A stretch of DNA of 64,000 nt from Fibrobacter succinogenes (GCA_902800345.1 CADCDO010000019.1:25852-89851); one strand, 5' to 3'; shown: positions 1-8,107, counted from the stretch's first letter. Numbers and translations: made by a program. Notes: generated from the letters alone by a model not told the origin.

Positions 1-543
1 ATGGTCCGTCCGGGTCTTGCGCTTTACGGCTACAATTGCATGGGAGCAGCACCTTCCCCGTGGCCCATCAAGCCCGTCATGAAAATCAAATCGACAATCC
101 GCCACGTGCACGACGTGAAGCCGGGCGAAACGGTCAGCTACGGCGGCTACTGGGCCGCCCAACAGCTCACCCGCATTGCAACGATCGCCATCGGTTACGG
201 CGATGGCTACCTCCGTGGCGAATACAACAAGGGATTCGTCTTTATCCGCGGACAGCTCTGCCCGATTCTCGGACGCGTATGCATGGACGCGACGATGGTT
301 GACGTAAGCCACATTCCAGATGTGCAAGTTGGTGAAACCGTAGATGTCGTAAACGGAGAACTCGACTTCCGCATTTCGATGGAAAGCGTTGCCGACGACC
401 ACCACACAATCCCGTACGAATTAACAAGCCGCGTGGCTCGCCGTCTCTACCGCAAGTACTACTGGAAGAACCGCCTTGTACGCTGGGACTACCTCAAGGA
501 AGAATTCGGCGTGCAGGAATACAAGGAATATCCCTTGCGCTAG
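1..543 (+). CDS. alr: Alanine racemase, C-terminal part (cut by window edge)
   Basis: Alanine racemase interconverts L- and D-alanine with pyridoxal phosphate and supplies D-Ala for peptidoglycan in the cytoplasm. Only about 180 C-terminal residues lie in the window. The opening MVRPGLALYG is an internal motif from the end of the TIM-barrel domain, so the true start is to the left. Two family signatures follow: IAIGYGDGY, which carries the second catalytic tyrosine, and GRVCMDATMVDV, the substrate and anion site in the beta domain. The gene ends 17 bases before ogt on the same strand, so the two may be co-transcribed. The identification is firm; only the left end is missing. Confidence 0.95.
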   Translation: MVRPGLALYGYNCMGAAPSPWPIKPVMKIKSTIRHVHDVKPGETVSYGGYWAAQQLTRIATIAIGYGDGYLRGEYNKGFVFIRGQLCPILGRVCMDATMVDVSHIPDVQVGETVDVVNGELDFRISMESVADDHHTIPYELTSRVARRLYRKYYWKNRLVRWDYLKEEFGVQEYKEYPLR

Positions 544-560
544 GAGAAATACCGCATGTT

Positions 561-1121
561 ATGAAGTTCAATGACCCGAAATTTACAAAGATAAGCCACC
601 GGAACGTCTGGGGCGAATGGACCTTTATCTTCGAGGGATCGAAACTTTGTAGTCTTAAATTTCGGGAAACTTCAAACGAAATAAAAGCGACCCAGGGCAA
701 CGTGCAGGCATGCGCCTATGCCGGCTCCGACAGGGAAATAGACATCCATAGCCGCATCCGCAACGCCTACCGCAAGGCGGTGAACGAGCTTAATTTGTAC
801 CTCGCAGGCAAAATCTGCGAGTTTTCCATTCCAATAAAAATCTACGGCACCGACTTCCAGAAAAAAGTTCTCGAAGTCACGCGCCAGATTCCTTACGGCA
901 AGACATGGACTTACAAACAAATTGCCGAAGCCGTAGGCCATCCGCAAGCCGTTCGCGCCGTCGGGAACGTTCTGCACCGGAATCCACTCCAAGTCATCAT
1001 TCCCTGCCACCGTGTGATTGACAGCCGCGGGCGCCTGAGCGGTTATGCCCTTGGCGTGGGCCTAAAAAGAAGGCTTCTCTGCATGGAGGGCGCCATTCCG
1101 AACGAACTCATGCTGGAATAG
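561..1121 (+). CDS. ogt: Methylated-DNA--protein-cysteine methyltransferase
   Basis: Suicide DNA-repair protein that moves methyl groups from O6-methylguanine to its own cysteine. It has 186 residues, normal for Ogt/MGMT. The C-terminal half carries the family core: IPYGKTWTYKQIA (helix-turn-helix), a region around residue 130 ending in GNVLHRNP, and the active-site motif IIPCHRVI, whose Cys accepts the alkyl group. It continues into GRLSGYALGVGLKRRLL, as expected. The N-terminal domain is divergent, as usual. It lies 17 bases after alr. An alternative ATG at 556 is out of frame. A leftward hairpin terminator separates it from the convergent gene downstream. Confidence 0.93.
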   Translation: MKFNDPKFTKISHRNVWGEWTFIFEGSKLCSLKFRETSNEIKATQGNVQACAYAGSDREIDIHSRIRNAYRKAVNELNLYLAGKICEFSIPIKIYGTDFQKKVLEVTRQIPYGKTWTYKQIAEAVGHPQAVRAVGNVLHRNPLQVIIPCHRVIDSRGRLSGYALGVGLKRRLLCMEGAIPNELMLE

Positions 1122-1123
1122 CT

Positions 1124-1147
1124 AAAAAAAGCGGCTCAAAGGCCGCC
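1124..1147 (-). terminator. Rho-independent terminator for the leftward gene at 1168-1581
   Basis: Read on the minus strand, GCGGC, a six-base loop and GCCGC are followed by seven T. It lies about 20 bases beyond the stop of the minus-strand gene, and it may also serve ogt. Confidence 0.7.
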
Positions 1148-1167
1148 TGAAATATCTTTCGTCTAAA

Positions 1168-1581
1168 CTATGCGCATTGCAGCGCGCCGAGCATGTCATA
1201 AACTTGAGCTTCGACGCTCAGAAGTTCCATATCGTAATTCGGAGCCCACTCTAGAATCGTCACGTTGTTGTTCTGAGCATACTCATGGAAGCGTTTCACA
1301 TCGTGAACGGAATTGCTCAGAAGTACGGGGCACGTATTGTTATGGATGTCAAGGCTCTCGATAAGTTTGTCAGACATGAACCCATAAGAGGTATTGAAAA
1401 CAAAGTCAGCGTTTGCGCAAGCTTCGTCGATCGTTTCGGAACCGGAATTCGCATCACAAGCAAAAATTTCACCAATTTCGATATTCCCAGCAGGAGAAAA
1501 GATCCCCTCCTTTATATCCTTGAGCATGGAAAGTAGCCCGTGTCCGAGAATTGTATCGGATCCCCATACAAGAATATTCAT
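1168..1581 (-). CDS. Hypothetical Rossmann-like protein
   Basis: Protein of about 137 residues that I do not recognise. It opens MNILVWGSDTILGHGL, which resembles the beta-strand plus glycine-rich loop (GxxxxxG) of a nucleotide-binding Rossmann fold. A later segment, ACANADFVFNTS, is like the second half of short NAD-dependent epimerase or dehydratase domains, but no Tyr-x-x-x-Lys is visible and the length is only half that of an enzyme of that family. I chose the ATG at 1581 because GGTGA lies just before it; an in-frame upstream ATG at 1638 would add 19 residues unlike a protein start. It is divergent from pfp and convergent with ogt. No function is assigned. Confidence 0.7.
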   Translation of the reverse strand: MNILVWGSDTILGHGLLSMLKDIKEGIFSPAGNIEIGEIFACDANSGSETIDEACANADFVFNTSYGFMSDKLIESLDIHNNTCPVLLSNSVHDVKRFHEYAQNNNVTILEWAPNYDMELLSVEAQVYDMLGALQCA

Positions 1582-1920
1582 ATTTTCACCTTCTGTTTGT
1601 GCTGCAATAATTGGTTTGTGATGACTAGCGCGCATCATAACTTTTTTCTCGCGCGCCGCATATATAGCAAAAAAATCTTCTTTTTTGCAGAAAGTTTAAA
1701 ATATTGATACAAAAACTTGACGAACATCACACGATATTTTTCATTCACTCACCTTGCGAACCAACGATGCCTGCGTCTCCAGAAAAAAAATCCTTTTAAT
1801 TATTTACAATTTCTAGGCTCTAAGTACTAAGTTCTTAATTCTATTTTCCTATATTTAGCTCTGAAAATTATTTAACCAAAAACCCGCAATTGCCGGGCAA
1901 ACTTCAAAAGGAAGAAACAA
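1582..1920. other. Divergent intergenic region before pfp
   Basis: This 339-base AT-rich spacer separates the leftward 1168-1581 gene from the rightward pfp gene. It holds a TATATTTA box at 1850-1857, about 63 bases before the pfp start, and the ribosome-binding site AGGAAG at about 1910. No credible coding sequence was seen. Confidence 0.6.
1850..1857 (+). promoter_or_regulatory. Candidate TAnnTTT -7 box of pfp
   Basis: TATATTTA matches the TAnnTTTG-type box that recurs before many genes in this window. The leader to the pfp ATG would be about 55 nt. Confidence 0.5.
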
Positions 1921-3497
1921 TGGCTGACAATCTGTCCGTCCTCGGCAAGGCCCGCAAGGCCTACCAGCCGAAACTCCCCGCCGCTCTCCGCGACGGCGCT
2001 CTTGTTCCCGAACACCTACGGTGCACCGTACATTTCCATGAAAAAGGCCGCCAAGGCCCAGGCCGGCAAGGCTCTCAACGTGGGCGTGGTGCTCTCCGGT
2101 GGTCAGGCTCCTGGTGGACACAACGTGATCGCGGGTATCTTCGACGGTATCAAGAGCATCAGCAAGAATTCCAAGCTTCTCGGCTTCCTCGGCGGCCCGT
2201 CCGGCCTCGAGAACGGCAAGTTCATCGTGATCAACGAAAAGATCATGGACGCTTACCGCAACACGGGTGGATTCGATATCATCCAGTCCGGCCGTACCAA
2301 GCTCGAAACTGAAGAACAGTTCAAGAAGTGCATGGCTGTTGCCAAGGCCCAGAAGCTCGACGCTATCGTGATCATCGGTGGTGACGACTCCAACACGAAC
2401 GCTGCTGTTCTCGGTGAATACTTCCAGGCCAACGGCGCTAGCTGCGTGGTTTGCGGCTGCCCGAAGACCATCGACGGCGACCTCAAGAACGAATACATCG
2501 AAACCTCCTTCGGTTTCGACACTGCCGTCAAGACCTATTCCGAACTCATCGGCAACATCATGCGCGATGCCAACTCCGCCCAGAAGTACTGGCACTTCAT
2601 CAAGCTCATGGGCCGCAGCGCTTCTCACATCGCTCTCGAAGCCGCTCTCCAGACCCATCCGAACATCTGCTTGATTTCCGAAGAAGTCAAGGCCAAGAAG
2701 ATGAAGCTCAAGCAGGTCATCAAGTACGTTGCAGACATCGTCGCTGCCCGTGCTGCTGACGGCAAGAACTTCGGCGTCTGCCTGATTCCGGAAGGCCTCC
2801 TCGAATTCATCCCGGATGTCGGCGTGCTCATCTCTGAACTTTCTGAAGCCCTCGCCCACCACGAAAAGGAAGTCGAAGGCCTCGACACCGCCGCCAAGGT
2901 GGAACTGCTCTGCCAGTGGATTTCCAAGGCTTCTGCCGAAGTCCTCAAGAGCCTCCCGTCCACCACTCAGGGCCAGCTGATGCTCGACCGCGACAGCCAC
3001 GGCAACGTGCAGGTTTCCCTCATCGAAACCGAAAAGCTCATCATCGAGATGGTCAAGAAGGAACTCAAGAGCCGCAAGAACTTCAAGGGCAAGTTCTCTG
3101 CCCTCAACCACTTCTTCGGTTACGAAGGCCGCTGCGCCGCTCCGTCGAACTTCGACGCCGACTACTGCTACAGCCTCGGCTTCACCGCCTCCGTGCTCGC
3201 CTTCAACAAGATGAACGGCTACATGAGCTCCGTGCGTGACCTCACGAAGGGCATCGAAAAGTGGACTGCCGGTGGCATTCCTATCACCATGATGATGAAC
3301 ATCGAACGTCGTCACGGTGCCGACAAGCCGGTTATCCAGAAGGCTCTCGTCGAACTCGACGGTGCTCCGTTCAAGTTCTTCGCCAAGAACCGCGAAGTCT
3401 GGGCCAAGACTGAATCCTACACCTATCCGGGTCCGATCCAGTACTGGGGTCCAATTTCACTATCAAATTGGAACGTGGTGCTTTGAAGGTGAAGTAA
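1921..3497 (+). pseudogene. pfp: PPi-dependent phosphofructokinase, reading frame broken twice
   Basis: Diphosphate--fructose-6-phosphate 1-phosphotransferase, the PPi-linked glycolytic step of Fibrobacter. The start at ATG 1921 has a good AGGAAG site and encodes [15 protein letters not shown], typical of long-form (about 550 aa) PFP. The frame is lost near 2001. The rest of the protein ([11 protein letters not shown], then the PPi/F6P loop [14 protein letters not shown] and the [10 protein letters not shown] motif) reads in another frame. Near 3452 the frame is lost again: after [12 protein letters not shown] the expected tail [13 protein letters not shown] is found one frame over and ends at TAA 3495-3497. 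Both junctions look like short deletions, about 20-25 and 8 codons by family comparison. The body is otherwise intact. This could be a decaying gene or an assembly error. Confidence 0.85.
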
Positions 3498-3522
3498 TAA
3501 TAGCCTACAAGGCGAATAAAGC

Positions 3523-3556
3523 AAAAGAGAAGTCCAAAGGACTTCTCTTTTATTTT
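3523..3556 (+). terminator. Rho-independent terminator of pfp
   Basis: AAAGAGAAGTCC, AAA, GGACTTCTCTTT forms a perfect 12-bp stem followed by a T-rich tract, 26 bases after the restored pfp stop. Confidence 0.9.
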
Positions 3557-3569
3557 TGAGCCGTAGGGC

Positions 3570-3682
3570 GGACGCCGAAGGCGTCCATTTGTTTTTTAGG
3601 GGCATCTACTTCGTTGCCGAAGCCCTCACGTACGACGTGTACGCTACGGGCTTCGGACGCCTCGTATCTGCTCCCTAAAAAA
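3570..3682. repeat. Large structured inverted-repeat element
   Basis: A GGACGCC/GGCGTCC hairpin (3570-3586) is followed by a nested palindrome. Its outer arms, TTTTTTAGGG (3592-3601) and CCCTAAAAAA (3673-3682), enclose inner arms CCGAAGCCC (3617-3625) and GGGCTTCGG (3648-3656). There is no coding sequence inside. It looks like an interspersed, possibly mobile, palindromic element. Confidence 0.6.
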
Positions 3683-3701
3683 TCAAATTCTTAGTCTTTA
3701 T

Positions 3702-3728
3702 TCCTGCAACATTTGTTGCAGGATTTTT
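3702..3728 (+). terminator. Terminator-like hairpin
   Basis: TCCTGCAACA, TT, TGTTGCAGGA is a perfect 10-bp stem followed by TTTTTG. No gene ends immediately before it, so it is an orphan terminator downstream of pfp. Confidence 0.6.
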
Positions 3729-3784
3729 GTTTACGGGGCTCGACGCCTTGCATCCACACTCCGATAAACATCGTCTTGATTTTT

Positions 3785-3816
3785 AATCTCTGCAGTTTAC
3801 TGCAGGGATTTTTTAA
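3785..3816 (+). terminator. Second orphan terminator-like hairpin
   Basis: ATCTCTGCAG, TTTA, CTGCAGGGAT (one G-U pair) is followed by six T. It is similar in layout to the hairpin 60 bases upstream. The rest of 3817-3913 shows only an AT-rich leader of the next gene. Confidence 0.55.
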
Positions 3817-3913
3817 TGCGTTTTATACTCGCCAAACAATCGTTTGTCGTCTGTTCGACACCTTCACCCTATCCTTTTAATGGGAAAAATTGTATGTTTA
3901 AAAGAAAACAACA

Positions 3914-4465
3914 ATGGATCTTATGAATATCTACGACTTTACAGTTCTTGACAACAAGGGTAACGAAACTCCCCTCGCAAACTACAAGGGCAAGGTGCTT
4001 CTGGTCGTGAATACGGCCACGGGTTGCGGGCTCACGCCGCAGTACGAAGCGCTGCAGAAGCTCTACGACACCTACAAGGAGCAGGGCTTAGAAATTCTCG
4101 ATTTCCCGTGCAACCAGTTCTTGGAACAAGCCAAGGGGAGCGACGACGAAATTCACCAGTTCTGCACGCTCACCTACCACACAACCTTCCCGCGCTTCAA
4201 GAAGATTGACGTGAACGGCGACACCGCCGCCCCGATTTTCAAGTTCCTTAAAGAAGCGATGCCAAAGCCGACCGACGCAGGCAATAAGATAAAGAATGTC
4301 GCCATCGCGGCGGCCGCCAAGCTCAGCAAGGCCGTCCACGAAGACAATGACATCAAGTGGAACTTCACCAAGTTCCTCGTCAACCGCGAAGGAAACGTCG
4401 TAGGCCGATTCGAACCCACCGTGCTCCCCGAAGCCATCGAGGCTAGCATCAAGGAACTTTTATAA
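3914..4465 (+). CDS. Glutathione peroxidase family (thiol peroxidase, Cys type)
   Basis: Thioredoxin-fold peroxidase that reduces hydroperoxides; bacterial Cys-type members usually take electrons from thioredoxin. It has 183 residues, the family norm. The peroxidatic cysteine sits in VVNTATGCGLTPQYE (where Sec or Cys is usual), the FPCNQF motif follows, and WNFTKF supplies the conserved Trp-Asn of the catalytic tetrad. The Gln of the NQF motif is also present. The start may be ATG 3914 or ATG 3923; neither has a strong ribosome-binding site. Its stop codon overlaps the start of a small Cys-containing gene (TAATG), so the two are translationally coupled. It is a cytoplasmic antioxidant by inference. 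Confidence 0.93.
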   Translation: MDLMNIYDFTVLDNKGNETPLANYKGKVLLVVNTATGCGLTPQYEALQKLYDTYKEQGLEILDFPCNQFLEQAKGSDDEIHQFCTLTYHTTFPRFKKIDVNGDTAAPIFKFLKEAMPKPTDAGNKIKNVAIAAAAKLSKAVHEDNDIKWNFTKFLVNREGNVVGRFEPTVLPEAIEASIKELL

Positions 4466-4635
4466 TGGCCTGTGCAAATTGCAAATTCCGTGCCCATTAC
4501 GACAAGGACCCGAAGTCGATTATTGGGCGTATCTGGCGGTTCCATATCAGGTTCTGCCCCGGCTGGAAAAGTTACCTGAAGAGCCTCTCCGAAGAAGAGC
4601 GCATCGCAATCAAAGAGAAGTACAACTTGAAGTAA
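4465..4635 (+). CDS. Small conserved Cys-containing protein (56 aa)
   Basis: Short protein starting MACANCKFRAHYDKDP and ending IKEKYNLK. It holds a CxxC pair near the start and a further Cys in HIRFCPGWKSYLKSL, with several basic and aromatic residues between. The pattern suggests a small metal- or redox-linked protein, but I cannot name a function. The start is defined by the TAATG overlap with the stop of the glutathione peroxidase gene, which points to co-translation and a possible link with peroxide metabolism. A clear terminator follows 10 bases after its stop. Similar 50-60 residue proteins probably occur in related anaerobes; this is from memory, not checked. Confidence 0.75.
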   Translation: MACANCKFRAHYDKDPKSIIGRIWRFHIRFCPGWKSYLKSLSEEERIAIKEKYNLK

Positions 4636-4644
4636 AAGAGAAAA

Positions 4645-4668
4645 TGGCGGACAAATTCCGCCACTTTT
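4645..4668 (+). terminator. Terminator of the peroxidase operon
   Basis: TGGCGGA, a short loop and TCCGCCA are followed by a T-rich tract, just after the small gene at 4465-4635. Confidence 0.8.
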
Positions 4669-4800
4669 AACCTTAATGGATCCTTCCCCTTACAGGGTCA
4701 GGATGACGAATGCGAGACTCTACTGCCTACTGCTTCGCGCCTTCGCTTCGTTCAAGTACCAAACGCTGACCTCGACTATGTCAAAAAAACATTTGATATT

Positions 4801-4847
4801 CTCTCGTCTTTCGTCTATAGCGAGCTTTGCGAGCGTTCTTTCGTCTA
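4801..4847 (-). repeat. Interspersed TAGACGAAAGA repeat at prfB stop
   Basis: On the minus strand TAGACGAAAGA starts at the prfB stop codon (TAG) and is followed by a small hairpin and a second copy of AGACGAAAGACGAGAG. The same element occurs at 1155, 8063, 9144 and around 58015-58212. Confidence 0.75.
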
Positions 4848-5949
4848 TTTATTCCCTTCGCTTGTACTCAATAGGTACGCATCAATGAATGGCTTGATTT
4901 TACCGTCGAGGACGCCCGCGGTGTCGGATGTCTCCACGCCAGTGCGGAGGTCCTTGACCATCTGGTAAGGCTGCAGCACATAGCTGCGGATTTGACTACC
5001 CCATTCGACCTTTTTCTTTTCGGCCATGCGGGCATCGCGCTTGGCTTCTTCCTCCAAGCGGTAGTGTTCGGCCACCATGGTCTTGAGCATCTTGTAGCAA
5101 GTTTCGCGGTTCTGGATCTGGCTGCGTTCCGTCTGGCAGCTCGCCATGATACCCGTGGGCAAGTGCGTCATGCGCACGGCGGAGTCCGTCTTGTTGATGT
5201 ACTGGCCACCGGCACCGCTACTGCGGTACGTATCCACGCGGACTTCCGTCATGTCGAGATCAAATTCGATGTCCTCGTGTTCCGGATAGAGGTAAACTGC
5301 AGTGAAGCTCGTGTGGCGACGGGCGTTTGCATCGAATGGGCTAATGCGCACCAAGCGGTGGACGCCGATTTCCGATCGGAGGAGGCCGTAAGCGTTTTCG
5401 CAAGTAACCTCGATAGTCGCACTCTTGAGGCCGGCATCTTCGGCTTCCTGGAAATCCACGACCTTGAAGTCCATGTTTTCGCGTTCAAAAAAGTGCGTGT
5501 ACATGCGGAAAAGCATGAGAGCCCAATCCTGGGATTCCGTACCGCCCGCTCCCGGGTGGATGGACATGAGGCATGCGCAAGCATCATCCGGCCCGTTCAG
5601 CATCTTCTTGAATTCCATCTTCTCTACGCGAGCCTTGAGGTCCGCAATATCGGATTCGAGCGTTGCCGTGAGGTCCGCCGATTCCTCGTCCTTGCTCATT
5701 TCATAAAGTTCAGCAAGATCGTCGCACGTTTGGGAAACTTCTTTCCAGGAATCGATAAGCCCTTTGAGGTTACCGATTTTCTTCATCATCGATTGCGCCT
5801 TGTCCTGATCGTTCCACAGGTTCGGGTCGCTGGAATCCTTTTCAAGGACATAGAGTTCTTCGGTCTTTGCCTCTAAGTCAAAGATACCCCCAGAGTTTAT
5901 CTATACGTGCTCGTAATTCGATAAGCCCGGTATGAGTAGTGTTGAACAT
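4845..5949 (-). CDS. prfB: Peptide chain release factor 2, programmed +1 frameshift
   Basis: RF2 recognises UGA and UAA and releases the finished peptide. The gene starts at ATG 5949 (MFNTTHTGLIELRARIDKLW...) and its first frame stops after 23 codons at TGA 5878-5880. This is the classic RF2 autoregulatory site: a GGGGG Shine-Dalgarno-like tract, then CTT TGA C. A +1 shift at that point continues DLEAKTEELYVLEKD into the rest of the protein, giving about 367 residues, the normal RF2 length. The catalytic GGQ is in SSGAGGQYINKTDSAVR. When RF2 is scarce the ribosome shifts frame and makes more RF2. The stop TAG is part of an interspersed repeat. A gene caller that ignores the shift will start it too late, at 5789. 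Confidence 0.96.
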
Positions 5950-5950
5950 A

Positions 5951-5981
5951 AGTAGTTAGTGGTTGGTGGTTAGTGGTTAGG
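5951..5981. repeat. GGTTAGTGGTTAG-type simple repeat
   Basis: Short tandem degenerate repeats of GTTAGTG/GTTGGTG lie immediately upstream of prfB. Similar tracts occur at about 11940-11975, 12060-12095, 57915-58010 and 63618-63672. Confidence 0.6.
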
Positions 5982-6002
5982 ATTAAATAAAATGCTTTTC
6001 TC

Positions 6003-6032
6003 AGAATAAAAGAGGATGCCGTTTAGCATCCT
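6003..6032 (-). terminator. Terminator of the parvulin gene
   Basis: On the minus strand AGGATGC, TAAACG, GCATCCT is followed by CTTTTATT, about 45 bases beyond the stop of the 6075-7082 gene. Confidence 0.75.
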
Positions 6033-6074
6033 TGGGGTATTGGGGCGCACTGTTACCGCCCTCATTGCTCTAAA

Positions 6075-7082
6075 TTACTTAGAAGCGCCGATTGCCTGAG
6101 GCGGCTGGTACTTCTTGTCGAGGTATTCGACTTTGTAAGTCTTGCCGAGTTCGTCGAGATAAGCCTTGAGCTTGGCCTGGCGTTCCTGTTCGGCCTGCAC
6201 ACGGAGGATGTAGTCAATCTGGTGCTTGTAGCTATCAAACTTGCCATCGTTCTTTTCGGTAAGCATGAAAATCGAGACGCCGTCGTTGTCCGTAATGACT
6301 TCGGAAATTTCGCCGACCTTGATCTTGGCGACAGCCTTGGCGAAGTTTGCACCCTTGTTCTTGGCGAGGAACTTGTTCATGATGCCACCCGTTTTCTTAG
6401 CTTCCTTGTCGTCGCTGTAGACGGCAGCAAGTTGAGCAAACGTAGCCTTCTTGGAACGGACCTGGGCTGCAAGACCCTTCAACATATCCTTAGCATCGTT
6501 GATTTCCTGAGCGCTCTTGCCCTTGGTAGAAATAAAGATGCGGGCGCCGCTAATGGTGTCGTTGATGGCAACTTTAGTCTTGTTGAGTTCCCAGAAAGCC
6601 TGGAGTTGCTTTTCAGTAGGAGGTTCCGGATACGGGACCTTCTTTTCGAGAATGACTTCGCTCTTGAGCTGGTCTTCAATTTTCGACTTGAACTGAGCCA
6701 TCGTCGTGTTCGTCTTCTTGAGTTCCTTCTGGAAAGCGTCTTCGCTCGGGAACTGCTTCTTGAAGAGATTGGTCAAGCTATCGACCTTGGACGAAGCAAC
6801 CTTGATACCCATCTTCTTGGCTTCGAGCTTGATGAGTTCCTGACCCACGAGATTGTCAACAACCGCATAGCGAAGTTGGGTCATCATTTCATCGGTCAAC
6901 TTCTGACCCGGAGCCTGCTGCTGACCGAGCATGGTTGCAAGGCTATCAATCTTACCACCAGAAATACCAGTTTTTTCGACGCGAATAACATCGAGGCTCT
7001 TCGAATTCATCAACTGAGCAGAGGCAATGCCGGCAGTAAGGAGCACGGCTGCAGCACCACGAGAAATAAGTTTAAGAGACAT
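6075..7082 (-). CDS. Periplasmic SurA-like/PpiC peptidyl-prolyl isomerase
   Basis: Exported folding factor of 335 residues. It starts with a signal peptide (MSLKLISRGAAAVLLTAGIASAQ). An alpha-helical SurA-type N-domain follows (TDEMMTQLRYAVVDNLVGQE, then a KKQFPSEDAFQKEL helix), and a parvulin-like rotamase domain spans about residues 170-280 (SGARIFIST, FAQLAAVYSDD, GGIMNKFL, VGEISEVI). The order helix domain, rotamase, helix is that of SurA and PrsA chaperones, which help outer-membrane proteins fold. The start has AAAGGATAA just upstream. It is monocistronic: a terminator lies downstream, and the upstream region holds two direct repeats (7101-7129) and a TATATTA box. Confidence 0.9.
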   Translation of the reverse strand: MSLKLISRGAAAVLLTAGIASAQLMNSKSLDVIRVEKTGISGGKIDSLATMLGQQQAPGQKLTDEMMTQLRYAVVDNLVGQELIKLEAKKMGIKVASSKVDSLTNLFKKQFPSEDAFQKELKKTNTTMAQFKSKIEDQLKSEVILEKKVPYPEPPTEKQLQAFWELNKTKVAINDTISGARIFISTKGKSAQEINDAKDMLKGLAAQVRSKKATFAQLAAVYSDDKEAKKTGGIMNKFLAKNKGANFAKAVAKIKVGEISEVITDNDGVSIFMLTEKNDGKFDSYKHQIDYILRVQAEQERQAKLKAYLDELGKTYKVEYLDKKYQPPQAIGASK

Positions 7083-7100
7083 TATTTATCCTTTTATAAA

Positions 7101-7135
7101 AAATTCAAGGGTTTTAAAATTCAAGGGTTAATATA
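7101..7135 (-). promoter_or_regulatory. Direct repeats plus -7 box before the parvulin gene
   Basis: AAATTCAAGGGTT occurs at 7101-7113 and again at 7117-7129 (16-bp period). It is followed by a minus-strand TATATTA box (7129-7135). The repeats lie in the probable 5' leader and could be a regulator or RNA element. Confidence 0.45.
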
Positions 7136-7189
7136 GAAAACTTACAACGCGCGAGCGTATCATCAGTGTGATTTTACGCAAACAAAACA

Positions 7190-8059
7190 ATGTTCTTACA
7201 AAAAATTGAAGTATATACGCTACAAGGCAAGTGGACCGGGGATTTCGATTCCAATAACAAATGGTACAAGGAAGAGGCGCTCAAGCTCAAAGGCAAGAAC
7301 ATCGATTTACTTGTGCTCCCGGAACTGTTCCACACTCCGTACTTTCCGTTTGAGGAAAACGCGGACTTTTTTGACTTGGCCATCGAAAAGGACCACCCCA
7401 TTGTCGCCGAATGGCAGGCAATAGCGAAGGAACTGAACGCCGTTGTCGTGTTCCCGTTCTTTGAAAAGCGCGCCCGCGGCATTTACCACAACTCGGCATT
7501 CGTCTTCGAACGCGATGGAAGCATCGCCGGGCTTTACCGCAAGAGCCACATTCCCGACGACCCGGCCTTCTACGAAAAGTATTACTTTATCCCAGGCGAC
7601 ACCGGATTTGAACCCATCAAGACTAGCGCAGGTACGCTCGGCGTGCTCATTTGCTGGGACCAGTGGTTCCCCGAAGCCGCACGCATCATGAGCCTCAAGG
7701 GCGCAGACGTTCTCATCTACCCGACCGCTATTGGATGGATGGATAGCGAGCCCGAGGAAATTTACCCGCGCCAGCAAGACAGCTGGATGACGGTAATGCG
7801 TGGACACGCAATCGCAAACCGCACGTTCGTAATTGCAGCCAACCGCTCGGGCGTCGAAGGGCACCTCACGTTCTGGGGCACAAGTTTCGCTGCCGCACCG
7901 GACGGATACGTTTTGCAGAAGTGCGATCCGGATTTCTTGGGTGCAAGCTACGTAGAGCTTGACCTCGCCGAGACCGAAGAAAATCGCCGCTGGTGGCCGC
8001 ATTTCCGTGACCGTCGCATCGATTTGTACAAGGACATTTTGAAGATTTGGGCGGACTAA
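7190..8059 (+). CDS. aguB: N-carbamoylputrescine amidase
   Basis: Nitrilase-superfamily enzyme that hydrolyses N-carbamoylputrescine to putrescine, CO2 and ammonia. It has 289 residues, the expected length. The catalytic triad is visible: Glu in LLVLPELFHTPYF, Lys in GLYRKSHIPDDPAFYEKYYF and Cys in LGVLICWDQWFPEAARIM. The IPDDP and WDQWFPEAAR wording is characteristic of the AguB branch rather than of general amidases. It is followed 48 bases later by aguA on the same strand, giving the two-step agmatine to putrescine route. An interspersed repeat fills the gap between the two genes. Confidence 0.94.
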   Translation: MFLQKIEVYTLQGKWTGDFDSNNKWYKEEALKLKGKNIDLLVLPELFHTPYFPFEENADFFDLAIEKDHPIVAEWQAIAKELNAVVVFPFFEKRARGIYHNSAFVFERDGSIAGLYRKSHIPDDPAFYEKYYFIPGDTGFEPIKTSAGTLGVLICWDQWFPEAARIMSLKGADVLIYPTAIGWMDSEPEEIYPRQQDSWMTVMRGHAIANRTFVIAANRSGVEGHLTFWGTSFAAAPDGYVLQKCDPDFLGASYVELDLAETEENRRWWPHFRDRRIDLYKDILKIWAD

Positions 8060-8062
8060 TTT

Positions 8063-8106
8063 AGACGAAAGAACGCCGCTTCGCGGCTACAGACGAGAGA
8101 CGAAAG
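8063..8106 (+). repeat. TAGACGAAAGA repeat between aguB and aguA
   Basis: AGACGAAAGAACGCCGC, a GCCGC-TTC-GCGGC hairpin and AGACGAGAGACGAAAG. It fills nearly the whole gap and its end abuts the aguA start codon. Confidence 0.8.
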
Positions 8107-8107
8107 A

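Noticed and set aside
1168..1638. Full-length NAD-dependent epimerase
   Set aside because: Only a Rossmann-like first half is recognisable; the Tyr-x-x-x-Lys motif and the C-terminal half are absent.
1855..3315. A 486-codon open frame on the minus strand opposite pfp
   Set aside because: It mirrors the codon pattern of pfp, with long His/Asp/Glu-rich text and no family signal. The plus strand is a recognisable enzyme, so this is an antisense shadow.
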